From NCBI GenBank assembly GCA_961205875.1, contig OY540816.1:16068701-16132700 (forward strand): a DNA stretch of 64,000 nt, in the 5' to 3' direction. Source of the DNA: Sialis fuliginosa (lineage: Eukaryota; Arthropoda; Insecta; Megaloptera; Sialidae). The notes beneath the pieces are model-generated. The model ran no database searches and was not told the DNA's origin. It worked only from the letters and a program-made list of their open reading frames with translations. Every line of letters starts with the position of its first letter. Position 1 is the stretch's first letter. Positions 20,932 through 31,545 of the stretch are shown piece by piece. The position numbers and the translations under genes are program-made.

Positions 20932-21954
20932 TATACTTAGTATCGAACACAATGGAACAAAATAATAATAAATATTAGAACTTCAATCGCTTATTAATTA
21001 ATTTCTCTAATACCCTCAGTAGATATTATGTAGAGACAATTTATTGGACTGAGAAAAAATAGCAAATATACAGGATCACATCAATATGGGTTAAAACTAA
21101 ACTAAGATAAATAGAATAAAGATATTGATTAAAGAAAGGTAATTTCCAGTAACGCCACTGACTTTATCGAGTTGTTTTTATTGTGAGGATTAATGGAATC
21201 CTCTATAGCCGGTCAATTATATCTTTTTCAATACAGTTAGAAGCGTCTAGCCAACTGAAGTGTTTTTGTTCCGATAAGATGAAAGAATCAAATTAATTAA
21301 AGTTAATAAGTACCCTTTTATAATTGAACGAACATATCATAATAACGTACAATTCGAATGGAATTTATTAGGATTAGAAATTCAACGAATTGGATAATGG
21401 GTGTTTGATAAAGGATGCTTCTCGGAATTGTTTTGTCACTAAAAAGAAAAATTACTACACGTGTATAATATGTCTCGAATCTTAGCCAATATTACCTTAT
21501 ACATATCAAGGAAATGTATGTAGTTTACAGTATATCAGGTTTCTTGTTAGTTCTGACAATAATTAATTGATGAAATATTGATTATATCATCCAAAAATAT
21601 ACAGACTGCCTCGTAAACATACCAACAAAATTTCAAGAATTGTCAAGGACATTAAAACAATCGCCTTTTGTTGATAAACCCATGCCGCAAACGAGCCGTT
21701 TTAGCAATAGAGCAAAAGAAAGGACCTCCCACTCAAAAGCAATGGTTTTTTCCTTTTGATTGAATTTTTTTATAACTTGGGGAAATGATAGTTCAAAGTG
21801 TGCTGATCAAAAGTTGTAAGGTGTACAATCTACGAAAATTCATAATTTCTGCTCCAAAGGGCACCCAAACATTCTATGTTAATGTTTATTTTTATTTAAA
21901 ATTATTATTTATTTAAAATTAGAAACTGAAATTGACGCAACCAAAAAATAAAAA
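20932..21954. other. Non-coding AT-rich stretch
   Basis: No elements or genes found. A GC-richer bit near 21,680-21,745 (CCCATGCCGCAAACGAGCCG) may be part of the hAT remnant that follows. Confidence 0.35.
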
Positions 21955-22064
21955 AAAGGTCCTCAGTTTTTGCGGCCTTTAATAAATTAAATATAATTAA
22001 TTAATTAATCAATAAAACTTCTGCTATGCGGCCCAGAAGGTTCAAAAGGTTGGACACCTATGGT
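21955..22064 (-). mobile_element. hAT terminal fragment
   Basis: Read on the minus strand it begins CCATAGGTGTCCAACCTTTT and continues with CTGGGCCGCATAGC. CAG-GGTGTCCAAC-type termini with GGCCGC blocks are typical of hAT elements. Only this end is legible and no duplication was found. Confidence 0.4.
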
Positions 22065-22814
22065 TTAGGTAATATAAAAATGGAATCAAAAAACTAAAAA
22101 AATGTCACCAAAAATTAAAAAAAAAGTTTGGTTTATTGTTTTAATGTCCTCGACAATTACTGAAAATTTGTCAGTATGTTTACGTGACACCCTGTATATA
22201 TTGTTACCATACACACATAAATATTACAATAAAACTCACATTTATTTTGAACTACTTAGAAAAAAAATTAAAAATACATTTTCACCCGATGCAATAAAGA
22301 AAAAGTAACCTAATCCTTCAATTAAACTTAAATCATGGTGGATCTACCAAGAAATTTATTTGGTATTTACTTGGAAACCACTGTTTTAATAAAAAGCCGT
22401 TGAGTAAATCTTTCGTTAGCTGGATTTTTTTGACTTTTAAACTAAAACTTGCTATAAAATAAATTGGAAAAGAGAAACAATTCCATCAGGAAGTAAATCT
22501 TTTCTAAGAAAAGTCACGACAGTACTTAATATTTAAACTACTTAATTCTTTTATATTTTTCTTCTTTATATATCAATATCTCACACTTCTTAGATTAATA
22601 GACAACTTATAATAACGTAAATGCTATCATAGCAATAAAAATACCTGAACAATTTCATCATTGAAATGTAATTATTTCATTATATCGTTCCACCTACAAT
22701 ACGATGTTTTGAATTTTTTGTATACAAGCGTTATAATTTCTGAGTAAAGCTTTTAAAGTAATTGATATGTGCTAGGTAGTAAACAACTTATTCCATTTCC
22801 CACACTTTTTACAG
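22065..22814. other. Non-coding AT-rich stretch
   Basis: Nothing recognised. The plus frame at 22,102-22,308 is lysine- and isoleucine-rich from AT-rich DNA and is not called. Confidence 0.4.
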
Positions 22815-22865
22815 TACAGTAATTCGTGGAATTATTATTGTGATCTTTCCCAGGAATGCATCCAG
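22815..22865 (+). CDS. Possible 51-nt phase-0 exon
   Basis: TTTCCCACACTTTTTACAG precedes the segment and CAG|GTGATA follows it. The 51 nt are open in frame 1 (YSNSWNYYCDLSQECIQ), a multiple of three. The splice sites are good but the exon is too short to be convincing alone. It lies 258 bp upstream of a small ATG frame on the same strand. Confidence 0.25.
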
Positions 22866-23122
22866 GTGATAATCTGTACGACGTAGGTAGAAAGTATTTT
22901 CTTTTATTATTTTTCAAGATTTTCTTAAAAATATTCTATTAATAACACTGTTATCGCCCAAGGTATATAAAAACAAGGTAGTCTCAAAAATTCCTTGACC
23001 AATCAGTCATTGTAAACAGTTTTGATAAAATTATTGATGACAATGATGCAGATATCATAGGTATAATATTGTAATACAAGTTTTATTATTTTCATGATAT
23101 GTCAAAATTAACATTTTTTTAA

Positions 23123-23272
23123 ATGTTTCGTTTAACAAAGCCTCCAGTGTTAGTTTTGCTAGCTAGTTTGAAAAATAGACGAAGGAGCTGTCTGAAAAGG
23201 CTAATCCAGCAGACAAGAATGCATGAAGAACATGCGACAGTGACATATTATTACCGATATAATCAAACGTGA
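23123..23272 (+). CDS. Candidate 49-residue basic peptide
   Basis: ATG to TGA, with a hydrophobic stretch at residues 7-15 (PPVLVLLAS) and a basic middle (LKNRRRSCLKRLIQQTR). Base composition is GC-richer than the flanks. It has no known motif and no downstream donor. A second short frame follows at 23,374. Both may be untranslated exon sequence rather than true proteins. Confidence 0.18.
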   Translation: MFRLTKPPVLVLLASLKNRRRSCLKRLIQQTRMHEEHATVTYYYRYNQT

Positions 23273-23373
23273 TTTTTTATCTGAAGAAAGTATGACATAA
23301 TAATATAATTATTGCTATATATGGATCCACCAAATAATATACATAGTACGTAATAATTTCAATTTAATTCAAA

Positions 23374-23547
23374 ATGGTTGATATCGATCAAACAAATCAG
23401 TTAATAAAAACTCCTCAGCGTGATAAGCACTGGCTCCATCTCAAGCGTCAGATAAAACAAATCAAGTCAACAAACAAACAAATGAACCGAACCGATAGGA
23501 TCAAGTACTCTCTGAGATCCGGATTCGACACGTTCAGCCATCGTTGA
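23374..23547 (+). CDS. Candidate 57-residue basic peptide
   Basis: ATG in a favourable context (TTCAAAATGG) and 57 codons to TGA, in a GC-richer patch (about 23,370-23,620). The product is very basic (KRQIKQIKSTNKQ in the middle, ending SGFDTFSHR). The opposite strand offers a rival reading: an acceptor GATTGATGTCTGCAG at about 23,605 opens a frame (GGKSLHYPTQVDSAQVSTM, on through VESGSQRVLDPIGSV) to a stop. That rival would suit a minus-strand gene. Neither is recognised. Confidence 0.22.
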   Translation: MVDIDQTNQLIKTPQRDKHWLHLKRQIKQIKSTNKQMNRTDRIKYSLRSGFDTFSHR

Positions 23548-24131
23548 TACTTGAGCGGAGTCTACTTGTGTGGGATAATGCAGGGATTTACCTCCACTGC
23601 AGACATCAATCATATGATTGGATGTAATTATGAAGATTAGTTGGCTGGATAATACGATAACGATGTTTGTTGATGTAGGTATCTTCTGTGGAATTGTCTA
23701 ATGTTGATTTTTTATTTATTTATATTTTTTTGTACTCTGTGAATGATTTGCAATAATATTTATTTAACCTTTGACTCAAAAAGAAGTTATGTGTTTCATA
23801 GTTCTAGATTTTAGATAAAGTTTCTAATCTTTTTAACTTATTTACTACCTAATGTTATATCTAGAAAGAAGTGCTCGTTTATTCACTAACATTATACTGT
23901 TTTGTGATTTAATTGTGTGCAAAACGGTATTTTATTCTTGATTGATAAAAAGGAATTTTCTTATGTGGTAACTGTATATCTCGTGAACCTTTCGATTAGA
24001 TTTCGATATAAATTGAAGTTTTTCATTTAAAAATGTTAAGGAAAAAAGTATTTCAAAGGGTTTTCACCGTATTGTGGTGACAGAGCTTACATTCTTAATA
24101 AAACATTATCTAAGAAAAATCGATATCATTT

Positions 24132-24440
24132 TCAGGGTGTCAACTGGTTTTTGAAAATAAAATTCCCTGATTTTTCCGTGACCATTAAAGGTTCGGAGAC
24201 CCCGGGGCAAGAAGTGATTGAGAGGCAAAAATAAAATTTGAAGACCTTCTTTTTTTGCTTATCAACTTAAATGTATACACTTTTTTCTTCTTTAAATGAA
24301 TAATAAGTGTAAAATTGAAATTGAGAAGTAAAAGACATTTTTTTTTTAAGTTTTATTGTCGTATAAGGGCCTGTATATAGCGGGCCCGTGGCGACTGGAA
24401 AGCATATTTATTTGTTGTAAACACCTTTATCAATTCAGTG
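24132..24440 (+). repeat. Decayed transposon fragment
   Basis: Begins CAGGGTGTCAACTGGTTTTT and contains AAATTCCCTGATTTTTCCGT, wording typical of a widespread transposon type in animals. The other end cannot be fixed. GAGACCCCGGGG and GCGGGCCCGTGGCGA inside mark GC-rich islands. Partly echoed at 9938-9990. Confidence 0.35.
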
Positions 24441-24769
24441 ATAAAGAATTTACGTCTTTGTAATTGTTATTTTGGAAACTGAAAAATTTGGTTTACGAAT
24501 CTTAATTGGGAAAAAGTTTACGATACTGCAAATTGTCCTGAATACAGCTCAGAAGGTGTGACTTATACTCAAAAATCTATATTACAAATAACATGTCTTT
24601 CAGATTCGACAGAAACATCATGCTAATTAACTAAAGTCTACTTACTAAAAGATATATTATATTTCATATGAAAGTGATCAACGAAAATGTAATTAAGTAA
24701 ATTAAAAACCAACAATTCCAACGTCATTATTAAAACCGTATATCTTTGTAATATTAATAATTAGATTTC

Positions 24770-24905
24770 CCAAGTCGAAGTTTCCACCACCGTCGCTACG
24801 CCAATTTACATAATGATATCCCATCAGTCTACTGCAGCTAAGGCTGCATGCACAGTGTGACAGGGTTCATGCAATATCCCTGTTAACCTTCGGGAATATA
24901 TGGTA
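24770..24905. other. GC-rich patch open on both strands
   Basis: Plus strand: 31 open codons (QVEVSTTVATPIYIMISHQ, then a stop). Minus strand: 50 open codons including MGYHYVNWRSDGGGNFDLG. GTCACACTGTGCATGCAG is a possible minus acceptor. No donor stands out. It may be an exon, a conserved non-coding element or a transposon island. Confidence 0.2.
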
Positions 24906-25172
24906 CACATGCTTTCCTCGAATTATAGATATATACATTTATAATATTTTGCTTTCTATGTCATAAATTGTACATATGTACATTCGTTATTAATTCCTGG
25001 AATTATGATTGTCGAAGTTTATAAATATGTTTGAGCATTTTAAACAGAACTGGGTCGATAGCTTCGTGGTAATCTTGGATAATAATAATAAATAACAAAT
25101 TCAAAATATTTTCATAATCAAGTTCTAGGTAATACATTAGTGTTGTATTAAATGTCTCAAAAAGATAATATG

Positions 25173-25874
25173 AACATTAAGGTGTGTCAAAAAAAATCGA
25201 TATTTTTTTTCCACGCCCTCGTTACGTAATAAGGTAGTTTATAATACTTAAGTTGGTATTACTGATTCATGATAATTGATGAAAATTTTTTAAAGACGTC
25301 ATTTTGTAGAGAATAAAATTATGTTCTAATAATGTTAGTTATCGGCTTGGTCATTCCTTTTTCGACAGTAGTAGGGTAATACGAGTATATTGCTATTTAA
25401 TTGTTATTTATAGAAAATTTACGTTAAAATGTTTTTATGTATTTAAAACGCGTATAAGTTTTAACTCATTGCCTTTACACCTATAGTTCTCTGAAATTTA
25501 ACTTATTTTTATAGAAACAATAGTTTAGCCGTGACCGTGAGAGACTTTTAGACGTACAATTCAATAAATAAATAACTTTGAATACCTGTAACTTTTGATA
25601 TGTTAAATTGAGAGACATGACTGTAGAGAATTTTATCTTCTACAAAATGATGTCTTTAAAAATTTTTGATCAGTTATTATGAATCAGGAATACCAACTTA
25701 AGTACTAGAGAATCATTTTCCCATGTTATTTAAAGTGGGAAACGGGACCCACTCTTGCGGCAGCTCTTAAAAATGAACTACAGGGTAATCCTTCGGCGAG
25801 GATTTATTTTAGGTCAAAAACTAACGTATTTCTTAACGAGAGCAAAAAATATATTTTTGACACACACTAATGTT
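25173..25874. mobile_element. Long-arm foldback element, about 700 bp
   Basis: AACATTAAGGTGTGTCAAAA at the left faces TTTTTGACACACACTAATGTT at the right. The arms continue: ACTTAAGTTGGTATTACTGA near 25,248 pairs with AATACCAACTTAAGT near 25,690, and ATTTTGTAGAGAATAAAATT pairs with GAATTTTATCTTCTAC. TA flanks the GTGTGTC terminus on both sides, suggesting a TA-target element. An 80-bp GC-rich insert (about 25,733-25,810) interrupts only the right arm. Confidence 0.7.
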
Positions 25875-28053
25875 AAATGTACATCATTCAAAATAAGATC
25901 CGGTAAAATAACATATTAAAACTTGTCTCACTAAATAATTTATTATATATTTAAGGATTAACAAAACAATGGAAATTAATATTCTCGTAAAAAATGAAAG
26001 GTACGGATGCTGGAGAGTTAAACAATACAACACTAATATCAGTATGAAGCAGATACATTGTAAAATGCAATATCCTTTGAAAAGGTCCGGAGCTTTTGTC
26101 TGTACTAACATATACAATGCAGAGAGAGTACCCACTCATCCTACGACATAAAAGTTGATCCTTTTTCAACGAAGAACTCTAAACGCAACGATTTTACATA
26201 AAGAGAGAAATGAAAAGGTAATTTAAATTTATATTTTATTTAAAGAATGTATTATAAAAGAGAATTCCTTTAAGAGTATTCTCTTTTTCTGTTCAATTGT
26301 TACCCCTTTGAAACGGATTTTTTCAATTTGGATAAAATGTTTTATGTAAGTTTATATCATTGTCGTTTTCCGAATCAATCACTCGAATATTGATTTATTT
26401 TATCAGAAGTATTACAGCATGATAGAGAGGATTTTATTATTGAAAATTGTATCCGATTTTTCTGACATTTATCTCTAAAAGAATTTAGAACACTGTATAT
26501 TATTTTCATCTATTTATCGTTTGATAATCGTAATTTAATTCTATAATGTATGTATTAAAAAATAAACTGTATGTATCGATGACCTTAAGTCATAATATTC
26601 ATAGTATTCATTTGAGAAATACGTTAAAATAAATGGTAATTTAATGATTCTAAACAAAATAGGTACAATTCAAATTTTCAGAACGCTCTTTTGAGAAATC
26701 ACATTTTTCAATTAAAACATAAAACGTATAGAAGTTTTTTCTATTATACAAAATCAATATGGTAGATCTGTATTATACTATAATTGCTAACTTCATATTT
26801 AAGCCATCGACGTCTAGGACAATTAATAATTAAGATATCGTATACTAACGAAAAGGCCTGCTAGGGATAGTGGACTCCATGCAATACCTGCTGACCCACA
26901 TAACACACCCAACATGCCCACCTAACCTGCTCATCCGCACAACACACCTAACATGCTCACTCAACCTGCCCACCACACGCACCATTAGTATTATTTCAAT
27001 AATCAACTTTAGAATGACAATTAAATTTTAGATATAAACTATTTTAATTAAAATTTCCCCACTTTTTATTGTTTCCATAGATTGCAAATCCAATTTTATG
27101 GGTATAATATTTAATGTTTCAAATTATATTAGGTTATATACAAAATCCTTTATATCAAAAAAGGTAAAGAAAATCCAATTTGTAAATGATCATAACGTAG
27201 TAACTGTGTCATTTAATTAATATATCAGTTCGTATTTATTGGGTAGTAATTAAACACCAACAATGTAAAACTAAACAATAGCTATACTTTAATGACTATA
27301 TTGGCGATCGTGAAACACTATAATAGCCATTTTAATCTCTGTTATGCGCAGTTATAAGCTTTGTTTTAATTTTTAAGCTTACAGTTATATGAATTTCAAT
27401 TTAGATCATCATCATCTGATACACATGGATAAATTGCTGTTGGATATTGCAAAAAATAAATAGGATTTTTTTGCAATAACTTTTAATTACTTTTGTGGTA
27501 AATTCAAAAGTCGTATTAAACAAATATTAAATACAAAAAACTACCTTGTTTTAAAAAGCAGATTATTTTATTTTTTGGATAGTTCTTATTAAACTTTGGT
27601 AAAATAATAGATGTTTTTATGAATAACATAAAATTTTTTTAAATGGTGGTAATTCGCATAATTGTCTTTTAATCAAATATGCAATTTGGATAATTATAAC
27701 TGAATAATAATATCAATTATATTTTAATACTAATTACACGGTGCATTTTCGTTAGTATAAAATATTTAATTGGTTTAATTAAATTAATATTAATATTAAT
27801 GAAAACAACACAATTGCGTGGATTAACTACTAAATGAGTTTACTATTAATACATATTTTAACATCAAAATTTCATCAGCGGTGCAATTAATTAACAGGTG
27901 CGTTTCAAATTTGACTTTTCCTATTTTACATTTTATTCCCAAATTGAGAACTACGATTATTATTATAATATAATTTAATAAAAATTAATATAACATAATT
28001 CGTAATTTTGGAATAGTCATATTTTCACATGAACGTGTGATTTAAATTAATTT
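25875..28053. other. Non-coding AT-rich stretch with a C-rich minisatellite
   Basis: Very AT-rich, with no genes supported. The frames at 25,884-26,169 overlap on both strands and are chance. At 26,894-26,980 a G-poor, C-rich run repeats about every 39 bp (AACACACCCAACATGCCCAC then AACACACCTAACATGCTCAC), a short imperfect minisatellite. Nothing else recognised. Confidence 0.4.
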
Positions 28054-28757
28054 TTAGTGTTCCGTACTAAAATCGGAATTAACACTGTCTGTCTGTCCGT
28101 CACATCCTTCTATCTACTGTGAACCGTTTGATCTAGAAAGCTGAGCATAATTATATTGTTAAATGGTGGACCAATAATAGACCTGCATTATAAAAAAAAA
28201 TAAAAAACAAAATTTGCGCTTTTGGAGGAGGGTAAATTGGTTACAAAAAATATTTTTTTATTCAATTCCGGCGATTGAGGTATCAAATAAAGGAATTTTC
28301 AACAAACAAAAATAAAATAATAAGTAAGGGAGAAAAATCTGAAAAATTGGAATGATACCGAGATTACAAGAAAATTGTAAGCACTCGTCGTTCTCACGTT
28401 TTTTATTTATTTTTTCAAAAATAATTAATAATTGTTATAAAAAATATATATGTAGTACATTTGGAGCCATCTGTTTGCTAATAGATGAACTAGTAAAAAT
28501 AAATAGTGGTTCATCCTGTATTGTGTCCCCGTAATTAGAAAATAGGAAAACACCAGTAAAGGTGAAAAAAAATGTATAAAAAATTAAAAAATAATTAAAA
28601 AAAGAGTTCTGGCTAAATCATCGAAAATGGAAGGCCAAAAAAAAACTAGTGGTTCTTAATTTTCCTAAAATTTAATTAAATTAACATAATTGAATAAATC
28701 AAAAAACTACAGAGTACGAGACACTTGTACGCGAGGCTCAACTCGCATTTGACATTA
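28054..28757 (+). repeat. Family F relative, diverged full copy, about 700 bp
   Basis: The head TTTTTAGTGTTCCGTACTAA is followed by CTGTCTGTCTGTCCGTCAC. The tail GTACGAGACACTTGTACGCG, then CTCAACTCGCATTTGAC, parallels the ACGGAACCCT...CGCACTTGGCC tail of family F. The interior shares little with the other copies, so this is an old or separate subfamily. Confidence 0.5.
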
Positions 28758-29093
28758 CAAAATTCGTAAGGCTAGAATTTTATCTCTTCAGTTTCCAACC
28801 CAGCACTGATAAAATAAGTCATAAAATAAAGGTCTTTATTGAACTCTCCCTTCATAAATTTATACCAAGATTTTTTCTGTAAAATATCATTGGAAACAAG
28901 AGAAATATTCTTTCCAGTTTCCATTTCAAAGAAAGTAATAATATAAAAAAGGGGGCGAGCAAGCAGAATTATTATTCATAAATTCAACGCGCATTATAGA
29001 TTTCAATTTGCTGGTGACTAACTTTAAAAGATCTATCATATTTTAAACAATAATCCCGAACCCCGTGAAGCATTAAGACGGCCAATAATAAGT

Positions 29094-29222
29094 ATGAAAG
29101 CGAAAGGGGAAGATGGGAACAAGACAAATGAGAGAAGACAGAAAAGTTTTTTTGGAGCTTGCGTCATAGTGCGTCTAGGAACACATACATTAGGTAAGCC
29201 GAAAGAGAAAAAAAAACTCTAG
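29094..29222 (+). other. 42-codon frame ending near a strong donor
   Basis: The ATG frame lies in a longer open stretch (from about 29,055) reading NPEPREALRRPIIS, then MKAKGEDGNKTNERRQKSFF. An excellent donor, TTAG|GTAAGC, sits at about 29,191-29,197. The purine-rich sequence alone biases towards K, E, R and G, so coding is doubtful. It might be an exon that continues upstream. Confidence 0.17.
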
Positions 29223-29384
29223 CAGAAAAAAAGCGTCGTGTGTTTTCGCATAAATATGGGGGATAGGCCTCAGTAAGAACGTATGCGTTGTGGAAATAAA
29301 ATTGGATTGCGTGGTTTATTTTGTTGCTGACGTTAATTGTGTTGAAGAAAATGACTTAGGATTTATATGCGATAAAAGACTTTT

Positions 29385-29810
29385 GGGGTGGTATGACTTT
29401 TTTATTGAATTTAATGTTTTAGTAGATATGGCATCCACATTTTTTTATAAGAAAAAAATTTTATTACAATATACAGGATGATTTACAACGAATGTTAAAA
29501 ATTTATAGTAAATCAAGGGGTGGTATGTCTTTTGTATTGAATTTGATGTTTTAGTAGATATGGCATCCACATTTTTTTATAAGAAAAAATTTTTATTACA
29601 ATATACAGGTTGATTTACAACGAATGTTAAAAAAAATTATAGTAAATCAAGGGGTGGTATGTCTTTTTTATTGAATTTAATGTTTTAGTAGATATGGCAT
29701 CCAAATTTTTTTCTAAATTTTTTTAGAAGAAAAAAAATTATTACAATATACAGGGCGATTTACAACGAATGTTAAAAAAATTTATAGTAAATCAAGGATG
29801 TTATTTTAAG
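29385..29810 (+). repeat. About 132-bp tandem repeat, three units
   Basis: GGGGTGGTATG starts units at 29,385, 29,517 and 29,651 (periods 132 and 134). Each unit carries TTTTAGTAGATATGGCATCC and ends with ATACAGG.TGATTTACAACG. The third is interrupted by a small A/T insertion. The plus frame at 29,290-29,481 overlaps the first unit and is not a gene. Confidence 0.9.
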
Positions 29811-30454
29811 CAAAAAAATATACAGACTGTTCGCGGGAATCGAGTGATCATTGCTTAAATAATTGGTTAAATGGGTAAAGTATCAGTGTTGAACGTCCAA
29901 TTTCAGAGATATATTGCAATATAACTTTTTTTAAATTATATGTTATTTTAATTATTGATTAATTTAAATATTAATAAATAGTAATGTTTTATTACTTATT
30001 AATAATCCTTTAAAACCGAAACTCAGTTTATATGACTTCGGTCTCGTCTCGTTTAATTCTAAGAGAATCAACTAATTTTTTATGTAATCTATTTTAACGT
30101 TAGAGATTGAATAAAAAGAAATAATAAAAAAACTACTAAATCATAAGAGTAAAAATATATATGTATGTACATTATAAATCATAAAGTTTTATAGCATATA
30201 CATTATAATACATAGATACATAGTATAGTTTTACGACACAACTAAAATAACTACACAATCAAAAAGATTCATAACTACGCTTGAAAAATGTAACTATTGT
30301 TTGTCTTTATTTTTCTTTATTGTTGGGTACTCAGATTTTAACTGGGCAGTTGAAAGAACTTTTATTTACTTATATATTTTATAAGGAATGGCAGTTAGAA
30401 ATGTAAAATTATACAATCGCTTTATTTTATATTTCTTACAATTCTTATATCCTT
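29811..30454. repeat. AT-rich stretch with family J fragment
   Basis: At about 29,935-30,065 the minus strand reads GAGACGAGACCGAAGTC and GGTTTTAAAGGATTATTAAT, matching family J at 19,035. The rest holds nothing recognisable. Confidence 0.45.
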
Positions 30455-30800
30455 ACATATTATAAAACGCAATGTCTCTCTGTCTGTCCGTTAGTGAGCT
30501 TATCACTCAAGAACCACATATCCGATTTATGTGTTTTTGCTTAATTCATAGATATGTTATTCGCCCAGATTTTAGTATAGTATATTCTGTTACGTTAGGT
30601 AACATAAGGAATAAGCTATAACGATAATAGTAAATCAAGTCGGAAAAAAGTTGGCTGCCAGCGTTCTCTTTTGTAATACGCTGCCTAAGCCGTTGAATAT
30701 TGAACAATATAATGTAGTAAATCTAAAATAAACGCCGGGATACCACATATCTAACTTTTATATTTAAGCGAGCGAAAAAAATAAAATAAAAGTACAAAAA
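30455..30800 (-). repeat. Family G dispersed repeat, tail half
   Basis: Runs in the opposite orientation to the copy at 38,268-39,112. It shares CTCTCTGTCTGTCCGTTAGT, TACGTTAGGTAACATAA-like text, GATAATAGTAAATCAAGT, TTTTGTAATACGCTGCCTAA and CTAACTTTTATATTTAAG in order. The head is missing or too diverged to find. Confidence 0.7.
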
Positions 30801-31282
30801 TTTATTGCAACTAAAAATGTAAGCCAGGTTTAAGTCCTGATCTGTACAATGTTTACCGTTTGAACTAGGCTTTTCATTAATGTTTTAGTCGCTAAGAAGT
30901 TTTTCCCAACCTACTGGCAGCATAAAATGTTTGTAACTGGAGTTTTCTGATGGATGAATATGTACTAAGACTCTGGAATATAATTTTTTCTTCTTAAAAC
31001 GTGTTACTTTTACATTTGTTTAAAAAATGAGATTAAATATGTTTTAGCCACTTTGTAAGGACACTGCTATATATAATTCATGTCAGAGGAATATCTAACG
31101 TTTTATTTTTTTTTCATTTCATCTTGAAATGAAATTTATGATAAACACGGATTTGGATTGTGTTGGAATAACAATTGACAAAAACTTTATGTTTTTTTTT
31201 GTTTCGTGAGAAATGTAAATATTATCATGATACATTGTATTCATACAAACAGCATACAGGGTTCGACAAAATGCGATGAACG

Positions 31283-31545
31283 GTACAGTCGCATGCAGAA
31301 GTGGTCGTCCAGTTTTCATTTAAATTCGCGTATGACAAACATAGTAGGCTTCTCCCATTTGATTATTATAATAAGATATTTTGAAACTCATTTGCTAGAT
31401 AAAGAAGTACTCTTCGTTTATAGTAGGTACTCATATATACATATTTGTGCGATTAAATTAATATGTAATCGATTGAAAATTGTAAGGTAAATTTTGTGAC
31501 AATAAATATTTGATATTTTGAATTTTAGTATTTAAATATGTTAAA
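31283..31545 (+). repeat. Family E dispersed repeat, direct copy
   Basis: Counterpart of 18,262-18,505. It is preceded by a small GC-richer stretch GGGTTCGACAAAATGCGATG. The plus frame at 31,206-31,490 (94 codons) lies almost wholly inside the repeat and is not called as a gene. Confidence 0.65.
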
